Shown here: positions 38,628 to 46,600 of the stretch, piece after piece | Layout of the letters: the number at the start of each line of letters is the position of its first letter | How positions within the stretch are numbered: the stretch's first letter is position 1 | DNA from: Bacteroidales bacterium | GTDB taxonomy: Bacteria; Bacteroidota; Bacteroidia; Bacteroidales; P3 | Assembly (NCBI GenBank): GCA_024400495.1 | Contig: JAKSMR010000016.1 | Location: forward strand, 1 to 57,010 | Direction: 5' to 3' | Length of the DNA stretch: 57,010 nt | Translations under genes and position numbers: made by a program | Notes under the pieces: model-generated | The model's database searches: none | Told to the model about the DNA's origin: nothing | What the model saw: only the letters and a program-made list of their open reading frames with translations

Positions 38628-38635
38628 TATCTTTG
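38628..38635 (+). promoter_or_regulatory. Forward promoter -7 box of the accessory block
   Basis: TATCTTTG preceded by TTCATTTATTAAATA, a sequence also found before the second forward promoter at 41180. Start expected near 38642. Confidence 0.8.
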
Positions 38636-38645
38636 CGTCATAAGA

Positions 38646-38660
38646 GTGCGTAACAAGCAC
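38646..38660. promoter_or_regulatory. GTGC palindrome, accessory promoter 1
   Basis: GTGCGTAACAAGCAC beginning about 10 bases after the -7 box, covering the transcription start and first bases of the RNA. Confidence 0.7.
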
Positions 38661-38684
38661 GGATAAATACAAAACAGGACAATA

Positions 38685-38694
38685 ATTCAACGCC
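38685..38694 (+). promoter_or_regulatory. Early leader motif, variant ATTCAACGCC
   Basis: Nine of ten bases match, two bases before the ATG at 38697; AATTCAACGC matches the small-RNA linker complement. Confidence 0.75.
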
Positions 38695-38696
38695 TT

Positions 38697-38990
38697 ATGA
38701 AGAGATACATCATCGAAGACAACTACGGTCAGGACATCACAGCCAAGGTGACCCTCGCGGTAAAGAACGCGGAAATCCGCGTCATCGACGAGAACGGAAC
38801 CGACATCACCTCGAAGATCCAGTTCAAGGAGATCGTCATCAGGCACTACGAAGCAGGACAGCGTGACGCCCAGGCAGGATTCTACGACAAGTGGTACCGC
38901 TACAACGCAAAGGACGGGGGCTACTCATACGAAAAGGGATGGCTCTCTCGCAAGCGCACCGACGTGGACTATCAGATCATCGAAGGTTAA
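38697..38990 (+). CDS. Hypothetical protein, 97 aa
   Basis: First gene of the forward accessory block. It has a beta-rich N-terminus (YIIEDNYGQDITAKVTLAVKNAEIRVIDENG) and a charged aromatic C-terminus (DAQAGFYDKWYRYNAKDGGYSY). No family is recognised. It is co-transcribed with the AAA ATPase. Confidence 0.7.
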   Translation: MKRYIIEDNYGQDITAKVTLAVKNAEIRVIDENGTDITSKIQFKEIVIRHYEAGQRDAQAGFYDKWYRYNAKDGGYSYEKGWLSRKRTDVDYQIIEG

Positions 38991-39013
38991 TACATACATC
39001 AGGAACAAAAACA

Positions 39014-39023
39014 ATTCAACGCA
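39014..39023 (+). promoter_or_regulatory. Early leader motif ATTCAACGCA (exact)
   Basis: Exact match six bases before the ATG at 39030. The match to the linker complement extends to AATTCAACGCAAC, 13 bases. Confidence 0.8.
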
Positions 39024-39029
39024 ACGCAT

Positions 39030-40250
39030 ATGAAGACAAGCTACTCACTCCTCGCATTCAACGAAACTCTCAGCCTCGTAATCGCCGACAACGCAAAGTC
39101 ATTCCTTCCCATCGTGATGAAGGACGGCATGCTCTACGACCCGCAGAACTCCTACAAGCCTATCGACGCGAAGCCGAAGCAGAAGGTCCTCTCCGCCGCA
39201 AACATCGCCATCGCTGATGGTCTCATGAAGGAGGCTCTCAAGACATACGAGTCGATCGAGACAAAGAAGGCGAAGAGCCAGGCCGCAGCAGAGACTGCCC
39301 ATGAAGAAGCCCCTAAGGCTCCACAGACACCTCAGACCACCCTCGACTCGCTCATAGCCCAGAGCGTCGCCCAGCTCTCCGTGAACAGCGTCATGGAGGC
39401 CACGAAGCCTCTCCTCGACAAGTACATCGCCGAGAACTTCGGCGTGCTTCCGAAGCAGGTCCTCGTGAAGACCGAGTTCGAGAGCCACAAGGTGACAGGT
39501 GTCACCGGGCAGTATTTCGAGAAGTCCCTCAAGCTCGTGGGCGCAGGAATCCCTACATTCCTCGCAGGTCCTGCCGGCTGCGGAAAGAACGTCATCTGCA
39601 AGCAGGTTGCACAGGCCCTCGGCCTCGACTTCTACTTCAGCAACGCCGTCACCCAGGAATACAAGCTGACAGGCTTCATCGACGCCAACGGCCACTACCA
39701 GCCCACACAGTTCTACGAGGCATTCACGAAGGGCGGTCTCTTCATGCTCGACGAGATGGATGCATCCACCCCTGAGGTGCTCGTCATCCTGAACGCCGCG
39801 ATAGCGAACGGTTATTTCGACTTCCCTACAGGAAGGGTAGACGCCCACAAGGACTTCCGCATCATGGCTGCCGGCAACACCTTCGGCACCGGCGCCGATT
39901 CCGAGTACACCGGACGTTTCCAGCTCGACGCCTCCAGCCTCGACCGCTTCGCCATCCTCGAGGTGAGCTACGAGAAGGATGTGGAGGCCGCTCTCGCAAG
40001 GGGAGACAAGGATCTCCTGCGCTTCATCTACGACTTCCGCAAGTCTGTCAAGAAGGCCAACATCCTCTTCACCGTCTCATACCGCGCCATCGAGCGACTC
40101 TCGAAGCTCTCCGAACTCTTCAGCAGGGAAGAGGCCATCAAGCTCGCAGTCCTCAGGGGCATGGAGGACGAGGACGCCAGGATGATCTACAACAACATGC
40201 TTTCGTCCACAAACCCATACTACCAGGCCTTCGGCCATCTCGTAGCCTAA
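39030..40250 (+). CDS. MoxR/CobS-like AAA+ ATPase
   Basis: 406 aa. The C-terminal AAA+ domain has Walker A GPAGCGKN (about 184-191), Walker B LFMLDEMDA, sensor-1 AAGNT and an arginine finger region ASSLDRF, as in MoxR/CobS-type ATPases that remodel partner proteins. The N-terminal roughly 100 residues are a lysine/alanine-rich linker. MoxR ATPases usually act with a partner protein; the following gene is the candidate here. Role in the phage unknown. Confidence 0.85.
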   Translation: MKTSYSLLAFNETLSLVIADNAKSFLPIVMKDGMLYDPQNSYKPIDAKPKQKVLSAANIAIADGLMKEALKTYESIETKKAKSQAAAETAHEEAPKAPQTPQTTLDSLIAQSVAQLSVNSVMEATKPLLDKYIAENFGVLPKQVLVKTEFESHKVTGVTGQYFEKSLKLVGAGIPTFLAGPAGCGKNVICKQVAQALGLDFYFSNAVTQEYKLTGFIDANGHYQPTQFYEAFTKGGLFMLDEMDASTPEVLVILNAAIANGYFDFPTGRVDAHKDFRIMAAGNTFGTGADSEYTGRFQLDASSLDRFAILEVSYEKDVEAALARGDKDLLRFIYDFRKSVKKANILFTVSYRAIERLSKLSELFSREEAIKLAVLRGMEDEDARMIYNNMLSSTNPYYQAFGHLVA

Positions 40251-40260
40251 GTTCAACGCA
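40251..40260 (+). promoter_or_regulatory. Early leader motif, variant GTTCAACGCA
   Basis: Nine of ten bases match, directly after the stop of the ATPase gene and 16 bases before the ATG at 40277. Confidence 0.7.
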
Positions 40261-40276
40261 CAAACACGAATCATCC

Positions 40277-41113
40277 ATGGAAAAGACATTCACATTCGAG
40301 AAGTTCGACAGCCTCGCATCATTCATCGGCAGCATATCATCCAGACCTCTGAACTCGGTATACTCGCCATACAAGAACTGCCTGTCATCGGAAGAAGGTA
40401 CCAGGTCTTTCACCGGCACGGCCTCCTACGGGGAGAGTCTGGATCTCCTGGCCAAGGGATACCAGAAGGGCCTCGACAACATGCTCTCATCATCGCACGG
40501 CAGGGTCAATCCCAGGTCGTACGCATCCAAGTCCATCCCCACCTCCGGCCCTACAGGCTACGCTCCGATCGTGGCGAACGCCATCGTCGGCCTGCCGAAC
40601 TCCATGGCCTACAAGAAGAGCATCGTCCGCAAGTCCAAGGTCGTGAGGATATGGTACAATCCAACCATGGACAACAAAGTCTCCACGGAGAACGTGACAA
40701 AGGCCGGGAGGAATGTCCTGGACGTGATAATGACCCTCGAGAAGCAGGGCTACAGGGTCGAGCTCGACGTGATCAACCTTGTCTGCAGCAGCAAGCAGGT
40801 CGTGGGCTATTCTGTCAAGGTCAAGACCGACAGGCAGCCGGTCAATCCGCTGAAGATCTCATATCCTCTTCTTCACGCCTCATGGCTCCGCAGACAGGGC
40901 TTCAAATGGATGGAGACCACGTCCCTGATCACGGACAAGGACTTCGTGGTCGGGTACGGTCATGCCTTCCACTTCGACTGCAAGGACTGCGACAAGCGCC
41001 GCGAGGTGCTCAGAGCAAAGGGGATTCTTCCAGGCAACTGCTTCTATACCGACTTCTACGAGGCCAGCAGGAACGATCCTGAGCAGCTCATCCAGCTGAT
41101 GGGGCTCCGATAG
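40277..41113 (+). CDS. MoxR-partner-like hypothetical protein, 278 aa
   Basis: Contains YGESLDLLAKGYQKGLDNM, AYKKSIVRKSKVVRIWYN, and a CKDCDKRREV region that may bind metal. The design, following a MoxR-like ATPase, recalls DUF7192-type proteins found beside such ATPases in phages (from memory). The C-terminus is basic and aromatic. It probably acts with the ATPase. Confidence 0.65.
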   Translation: MEKTFTFEKFDSLASFIGSISSRPLNSVYSPYKNCLSSEEGTRSFTGTASYGESLDLLAKGYQKGLDNMLSSSHGRVNPRSYASKSIPTSGPTGYAPIVANAIVGLPNSMAYKKSIVRKSKVVRIWYNPTMDNKVSTENVTKAGRNVLDVIMTLEKQGYRVELDVINLVCSSKQVVGYSVKVKTDRQPVNPLKISYPLLHASWLRRQGFKWMETTSLITDKDFVVGYGHAFHFDCKDCDKRREVLRAKGILPGNCFYTDFYEASRNDPEQLIQLMGLR

Positions 41114-41120
41114 TGGAGCC
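41103..41120 (+). terminator. Hairpin overlapping the stop codon, weak terminator
   Basis: GGCTCC/GGAGCC with the TAG stop in the loop, followed by TCGTTT. It ends the first forward unit before the promoter at 41180. Confidence 0.5.
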
Positions 41121-41179
41121 TCGTTTCCCCGATATTGCAAAGTTTTTAAGTTATTATTTCATTTATTAAATAATTGTTA

Positions 41180-41187
41180 TATCTTTG
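41180..41187 (+). promoter_or_regulatory. Second forward accessory promoter, -7 box
   Basis: TATCTTTG preceded by TTCATTTATTAAATA as at 38.6 kb. Start expected near 41194. Confidence 0.8.
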
Positions 41188-41197
41188 CATTCAAGGC

Positions 41198-41212
41198 GTG
41201 CGTGTTAGGCAC
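41198..41212. promoter_or_regulatory. GTGC palindrome, accessory promoter 2
   Basis: GTGCGTGTTAGGCAC (reverse strand GTGCCTAACACGCAC), the same distance from the -7 box as at promoter 1. Confidence 0.7.
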
Positions 41213-41235
41213 GGCAATACAGGATCAAGATTCAA

Positions 41236-41245
41236 ATTCAACGCA
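41236..41245 (+). promoter_or_regulatory. Early leader motif ATTCAACGCA (exact)
   Basis: Exact match two bases before the ATG at 41248; 11 bases pair with the linker. Confidence 0.8.
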
Positions 41246-41247
41246 CT

Positions 41248-41472
41248 ATGACAACCAGACAGTACAACTACCTCCTCGAGGACTTCTCAAGATTCGCAAA
41301 CACCGAAGTCAAGTTCAAGTCTTACGTCCCGTCTCTCGGTGACTTCACCACAAAGCACGGACGCCTGATCGGTATCGGCACCCGGCACAACGCAAACCAT
41401 CTCATCATCGGATGGATGGGTTCAAGGCTCGCCATCCACTATTCCCAGGTAAGTCTAAGATTCAACGCATAA
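41248..41472 (+). CDS. Hypothetical protein, 74 aa
   Basis: Starts MTTRQYNYLLEDFSRFANTEVKFKSYVP and has a basic, beta-rich remainder. The C-terminal codons contain the leader motif of the next gene, so the motif is both coding and regulatory there. No family is recognised. Confidence 0.65.
   Translation: MTTRQYNYLLEDFSRFANTEVKFKSYVPSLGDFTTKHGRLIGIGTRHNANHLIIGWMGSRLAIHYSQVSLRFNA
41460..41469 (+). promoter_or_regulatory. Early leader motif ATTCAACGCA (exact), inside an upstream gene end
   Basis: Exact match 17 bases before the ATG at 41487. It overlaps the last codons of the previous gene. Confidence 0.75.
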
Positions 41473-41486
41473 CAGGCAATATAACC

Positions 41487-41768
41487 ATGGCACATCTCAT
41501 CACCCCGGACGGCGTCTCGAAACGCATCACCCCAAAGAACGGAAAACACTTCACCCTCGAGGAACTCCAGGAACTCGTCGGCGGTCTCATCGAGGTCGTC
41601 GGCACTCCGGATCCAAGGAGAGTCATGGTCATCAACGAGGAAGGCAAGCTCAGGGGCCTCGCTCCGAACCTTGTCGCCACGGCGCTCTTCGGATTCCGCG
41701 ACACCATCGTCGGGAACGCTGTCACAGGCACGGAATACGAGCTCTTCGGCCCCCAGGACGGAGACTGA
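41487..41768 (+). CDS. DUF3846-like protein
   Basis: 93 aa from the ATG at 41487 (MAHLITPDG). The sequence FTLEELQELVGGLIEVV...MVINEEGKLRGLAPNLVATAL...DTIVGNAV follows the DUF3846 pattern seen in plasmid and phage proteins. An in-frame ATG at 41412 lies inside the previous gene and before the leader motif. Function of the family unknown. Confidence 0.8.
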   Translation: MAHLITPDGVSKRITPKNGKHFTLEELQELVGGLIEVVGTPDPRRVMVINEEGKLRGLAPNLVATALFGFRDTIVGNAVTGTEYELFGPQDGD

Positions 41769-41885
41769 CGCCCAGGCGAATCCCAGGACTTCCACGGAAC
41801 CGCTTCCGGGACGTTCTGGGACATTCATAAGACTCGGGAGACAAATCCCTCACAAGAACCCTATAACACCCTAAAAACACACCTT

Positions 41886-42107
41886 ATGCGCAAAGTCATA
41901 CATGTAGAGCTTCTCAATCCCGCACCGGGAAGGAAGCGGCACTACTATTTCGGTTCCAAGGCCGCCATATACGAAGAACTCACATCCCGGGATCTCGGGA
42001 TATCATACGACTCTCTCCGCAGCCACGCCGGCGGCTACCAGAACGCCAAGTGCATCATCAGGCAGGGATACCTGATCGCCAAGCCAGGCAGGAGGGGAGT
42101 CCGCTGA
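41886..42107 (+). CDS. Hypothetical protein, 73 aa
   Basis: A basic protein (MRKVIHVELLNPAPGRKRHYYFGSKAAIYEELTSRDLGISYDSLRS) with an N-terminal beta strand and a small HTH-like helix pair (AAIYEEL...LGISYDSLRSHAG), so it may bind DNA. It lacks the leader motif. It follows a 117-base gap in which nothing is seen. Confidence 0.65.
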   Translation: MRKVIHVELLNPAPGRKRHYYFGSKAAIYEELTSRDLGISYDSLRSHAGGYQNAKCIIRQGYLIAKPGRRGVR

Positions 42108-42134
42108 ACATTTCCACTTGTCGGAAAAAATCGT

Positions 42135-42142
42135 TATATTTG
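42135..42142 (+). promoter_or_regulatory. Promoter -7 box of the ADP-ribosylglycohydrolase gene
   Basis: TATATTTG, start expected near 42148, so the RNA would begin almost exactly with the leader motif. Confidence 0.7.
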
Positions 42143-42146
42143 TAGA

Positions 42147-42156
42147 AATCAACGCA
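42147..42156 (+). promoter_or_regulatory. Early leader motif, variant AATCAACGCA
   Basis: Nine of ten bases match, ten bases before the ATG at 42167. TCAACGCAACT gives 11 consecutive pairs with the small RNA. Confidence 0.7.
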
Positions 42157-42166
42157 ACTCATTCAT

Positions 42167-42946
42167 ATGTTAGGAACAATCATCGGAGACATCTCGGGTA
42201 GTACCAGAGAGTTCAACAACGTGAAGTCGCTCGACTTCCAGACAATCACAGAAGACTCATCATTCACAGACGATACCATCTGCACGATAGCTGTCGCGGA
42301 TGCAATCCTCAACCAGAAGCCGTTCACCGATACGATGGTATCATGGTGCCGCCGCTATCCTCGCCCGATGGGAGGTTACGGCGCCGGCTTCCTCGCATGG
42401 CTCAGGTCCGAGGACCATCTTCCATACAACTCGTTCGGCAACGGTGCCGCCATGCGCGTAGCTCCTGTCGCCTGGCTGTACGACAGGTATGAAGACGTGG
42501 TACTCGCTGCCTATGCCACGGCTTCGATATCTCACGATCACCCTGAAGGCAAGAGAGGTGCCATGACTATCGCTTCCTGCATCTACGGGCTTCGCAAGGG
42601 TGCTCCCAAGGATTTCGTAAGGGACTTCGTCTCGCTCTCATACGACATTCCGGAATACGCCCCTTTCAGCAATCCGTTTGACGAGTCCTGCATGAACGCC
42701 GTTCCTGTGGCAGTCTCCTGCTTCCTCGCCGGCAACGACTTCGAGGACGTCATCAGGAAGGCCGTGGCGGTCGGCGGCGACTCCGATACTATCGCAGCAA
42801 TCGCCGGATCGCTTGCCGAAGCATTCTATCCGATTCCGGAACATCTGAAGAAACAGGCTCTCGCACTGCTTCCAGAGAAGATGATAGGAATCATCCGGGA
42901 CTTCTATCAATGTATCGGATGCTGTTCTCCATTCGGAAAGGACTGA
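42167..42946 (+). CDS. ADP-ribosylglycohydrolase
   Basis: 259 aa, typical of the ARH/DraG fold. Motifs in order: GDISGS near the start, SFTDDT metal-binding motif (about 32-37), GNGAAMR, SHDHPEGKRGA and the second metal site GGDSDTIAAI. These enzymes remove ADP-ribose from proteins or nucleic acids using two metal ions. In a phage this could reverse ADP-ribosylation by host defences or by the phage's own transferase domain encoded just beyond, on the opposite strand. Activity is inferred from intact motifs. Confidence 0.92.
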   Translation: MLGTIIGDISGSTREFNNVKSLDFQTITEDSSFTDDTICTIAVADAILNQKPFTDTMVSWCRRYPRPMGGYGAGFLAWLRSEDHLPYNSFGNGAAMRVAPVAWLYDRYEDVVLAAYATASISHDHPEGKRGAMTIASCIYGLRKGAPKDFVRDFVSLSYDIPEYAPFSNPFDESCMNAVPVAVSCFLAGNDFEDVIRKAVAVGGDSDTIAAIAGSLAEAFYPIPEHLKKQALALLPEKMIGIIRDFYQCIGCCSPFGKD

Positions 42947-42961
42947 TCGGAACCAGAAATC

Positions 42962-43066
42962 ATGACAGAATTATCATTACTCAGGCTGATAAGCCTCGAA
43001 CTCGTGGCGGTGATATCGCTGCTGTTCTTCATACTCAAGGTACTGATAGAAAACAACAAAAGATAA
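42962..43066 (+). CDS. Very small membrane protein, 34 aa
   Basis: ATG at 42962, TAA overlapping the next ATG (TAATG). A short start then a single hydrophobic span (LELVAVISLLFFILKVLI) and a basic end. It is the kind of micro-protein that modulates a membrane partner; no family is recognised. Confidence 0.5.
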   Translation: MTELSLLRLISLELVAVISLLFFILKVLIENNKR

Positions 43067-43287
43067 TGGAACACGCAATAGGAACACGCATCACTCTTGA
43101 GGTGGTGGAAAGGACAAAGGCAAGAGGATGCAACGATTGCTTCTTCGGTAAAGAAGGAGACTGTATTGTCTTTGAAACATTAGAATGTGATAAATTCTTT
43201 CGGGCAGACCATAAGGATATCGTCTATAAACTAATCAAGGAGAATACACCAGGCTCAATGGAGACCGATTCAAAAAAAGAGAAATAA
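43066..43287 (+). CDS. Cys-containing small protein, paralogue of the gene at 56725
   Basis: 73 aa from the ATG at 43066 (MEHAIGTRITLEVVE). The core CNDCFFGKEGDC, then a later Cys, then KDIVYKLIKEN matches the 62-aa protein at 56725-56913 (MEHKIGTRITLEVVE ... CMGCFF ... KNIIYKEIKEN). The paired Cys suggest metal binding. The longer upstream frame is not used, since the preceding micro-gene ends here. Confidence 0.7.
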   Translation: MEHAIGTRITLEVVERTKARGCNDCFFGKEGDCIVFETLECDKFFRADHKDIVYKLIKENTPGSMETDSKKEK

Positions 43288-43289
43288 CT

Positions 43290-43622
43290 ATGACAAGAAT
43301 GCAAGCACTGGCTACATGCCGGTATTACCACGGAGAAGAGAAATGCGGATACATGACAGATAGATTATATTTCTTCTGGAAAGCCGAGGAGTTCTACGTC
43401 AACAAGAACGGAGAACTCAACGAACCTGAAAATAGCTTTTATAAGGGCATAGGGGGTAAGGACTTCCCGGCAATCCCTCGTCCTGTTCTCATAACCATGT
43501 TCTTTATGTGGGGTAAAAGCGTATATTCACCAAAGGAGCATATCAGCGACTTCTATAAACTGGTCGATGACTACCTTGAGATTGCCAGCGAGTTCTACCC
43601 AAAAGACAGGATCCCGGGTTAA
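43290..43622 (+). CDS. Hypothetical protein, 110 aa
   Basis: An aromatic-rich soluble protein (MTRMQALATCRYYHGEEKCGYMTDRLYFFWKAEEFYV) with AIPRPVLITMFFMWGKSVYSPKEHISDFYKLVDDYL, resembling uncharacterised Bacteroidetes phage proteins. It is the last gene of the forward block, converging on the MuF gene with four bases between. Confidence 0.65.
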   Translation: MTRMQALATCRYYHGEEKCGYMTDRLYFFWKAEEFYVNKNGELNEPENSFYKGIGGKDFPAIPRPVLITMFFMWGKSVYSPKEHISDFYKLVDDYLEIASEFYPKDRIPG

Positions 43623-43626
43623 TCTC

Positions 43627-46600
43627 TTATCCCTTTCCCAGAATATAATTCTTCTTCACATATGAGAGGTCTCTCTTTGACTGTCCTACGATATCGACAT
43701 CGATGAAGAGCTGTCCTCCCTCCATGTATGCGCGTGTGATTCTCATCCTGGTTCCTCTCTGGAACAATGTCTCATGCTCATCAGAGAATACCGAAAGGTC
43801 ATTGAGGTCTCTCTGTATTCTTCTGACTTCGATTCCATCTCCCTTTGTCCTGGCCTCGATAAGTTCCTTCTGAAGCTCCAGGATCTTCTTCCTGTTCTTC
43901 GGTGTCAGTTTGTCAATCTGCCCCTCCTTTCCATCCCAGAAACGTCCAAACTTTCTCTTGTCACCATATGAAAGGCCGTCGGCCGTTACCGCTCCAAAAT
44001 CTGAGAACGGTTCGACATACACTGCCTTGGTTCCCTTCGGTGCAAAGATATTGAACGTGACACGCTTGAGGAAACCTGATGCCTTTCTCGATCCCGTGCT
44101 CATGAATCCTCCTTCTTCCATCACAAGTCCGACGAGTTTCGATGGGTCCGACTCCCACCCCTTGGGAACCTCCGTGCCTGCAAAATTCAGACGCGAAACA
44201 ACAACATCCAGGTAGTCATCTCCTCGCTGAAACCACATATCCTCAGGAAGTACGCAGTTATCTATATATTCCGTCATCGCCTCTGCCTTTGCATAGAACC
44301 TTTCCAGTGTCTGTTTACTGCCATAAGAGTTATAATTTCTGTTTTCAAGAGGCATATTAACGTCACGATAATGGTGTGTGTATTCGTGAGTGAAGTCCCT
44401 TCCCGTCATATACTCCTTTGTCCCGTATCCCGGGTCGAACACTTTGACGATGAGACCTTCTTCCTGGCATATCTTTTTGAATTCGTCCTCGCTGATACGT
44501 CCTTTTATAAACTGTTCTGCCACCTCCTTCTCACGCCTTTCTCTCGCCGTGGCATCCTTCCACGTCCTCTCGGTCTCCGCTCTCAGCGTTTTGTCCGCAG
44601 TCTCTCCATGGACTTTTCCATTGACGGTCGCATTCTCTACGGAATCCCATATCGCGGCATCCCTTCTCGTCTGATCGTATATATCAGAAAATACGTCACC
44701 CTTGCTGTCTTTACTCTTCCTCCTCGACAGAGCATATTTCTTCTGCTTGTCAGCCTCTTTGAATGCAGCGTCGAACGCAGCCTTGTCGCCCGCATTCAGA
44801 GCCGCCTCCATATCCGCTACGGCGTTGTTGTAGTTCTTTCCCTTGATGAAGACGGCCTTCGCCTCTACGAGAAGTTTCTCAGACTCGCTCCATGTCTTGA
44901 TGTCCTGCCCCAGCTTCACGATCAGGTCGATGTCTCCCGCCTTGTACGCCTCCGCCACCTTCGCTCCGAGGTCCCCGATGTATGTGGACCCGCTCGCAAG
45001 GCTTGTCTTCAGCGCCTCTTCCATCACCGGTTCCACCGTCTGCCACTTCTGGAGCTCCGACGTGGCCTTCTTCAGACCTGCGAGATCTCCCGCCTTCGCC
45101 GCCTCCTGCGCGGCCTTCTTCAGGTCTCCTATGGTGCCGGAGGTGGTCTTCAGCGCCTTGGTGGCCGAGTCCATGCCGTTCTTTGCCGTGAGCCATTCGT
45201 CCAGCTCTCCCGTGACCTTCTTGAGCGCACCGAGGTCGTGCTGCGACGCGAGCATGATGTCGTCCAGCTTGTCGATGAGACCCCCTATGTGCTCGCCCAG
45301 AGCCGAAAGTGAGTCATACTTGGTAGAGTATGTCCCGGTCTTGATCGAACCCACTATACTCTGCCACTCGATCTCATTCTGGACCTTCGCCAGTTCTTTC
45401 TTGTATGCCTTTGTCTGAGCCTTCCAGGACGGATACTGTTCCTGTAGATGTTTCCCGGTCTTCGGGTGTATGGAGTTGTTCTCCATGCTGCCTATGAAGT
45501 AGGAGATCTGGTCTGCCTGATTCGAGAGCGAATAGCTATGGTCTTTCCAGTATTCCAGCTTCGCCGCCACCGTCTTGTCGGCCTTCAGGATTTCCTGATA
45601 TCCGAAAACCTTCGCTTCTTCCAGGCCATTCTCGATATGCGTCAGGTTGTTCAGCTCGTCCTTTATCGCCTGTAGCTTCTTCGTCTGTGCATCGATAACC
45701 TCGAGACTGTTCCCAAGAAGTGCAGACTTCAGGTCTTCGGTATCCACGTCTGGAATCTGCTTCATCTCTTCCAGCACGCTGACTCCGAGCTGGTATTCCG
45801 CAGACTTCTTGATCGGGTTGTAGATGTTGTTGACACTTTCCCAGTTGTCGTTCAGGAAGTAGGGGAGTCTACCTTCGGCCTTGCCTGCAAGCACCCTCTC
45901 CTTGTTCTCCTCGGCCCATTCCACGAATCCTTCCGGGACTTCATGGATCATCTGCGAGGAGACGTCATAGGTGTCGCCCTGCATCATCGCCTGCTGCATC
46001 TTCACGAAGTCGTCATCGCTGACGGTGATGGGTACCGCATTGCAGAAGCAGTTCGGATGCCATCCGGAGAACTTGAAGTCCTTCGGATAGTCTCCCTTCA
46101 GCCTGTCGCAGACGTCGTAGTCGGGATGGCTGCCAGACAGTCCGATCCTCACTCCCGTGACGAAGTCCAGGCACTTCCACCTCTCGAAGTCGGCGGCACG
46201 GTATGCCATGTTCGTCTCCGTCCTCGCAAGGCGCATCGCGTTCTTGTAGGAGCTCCTGTATATGCCCTGTCCAGGATGGTATGCAGCCGCGGCACGGCTC
46301 AGCCTCATGCTGCCGTCCGACATCCTCACCCTCCTGAACAGGCGGTCGGGTTCCTGCAGATACTTCCTCACCTCCCGGCTGATCTCCGACGCGGACTTGC
46401 CCTCGCCGATGGAGACGGAAAGCGCGAGCTCCATCTCCGTCCTCAGCTGCTTCTCCGTCCTCCAGATCCTGTCGGAAAGGCTCATTCCCGCCACCCTGCG
46501 CTTCATGAAGGCGTCACGTGCCTCGTTGTCCCTCGCCATCCAGCCGGCGAAGGTGGCGTCATGCATCGCCTCCTTGCCCATCCTGGACTCGAGGAGCGAG

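Noticed and set aside
38526-38846. Reverse-strand 106-codon frame at the divergent promoter region
   Set aside because: It overlaps both promoters, the palindromes and the forward 97-aa gene in antisense, and its sequence is not protein-like.
41466-41480. CATAACAGGCAA after the leader at 41.46 kb as another GTGC palindrome
   Set aside because: Only one half-site is kept and no promoter box is nearby.
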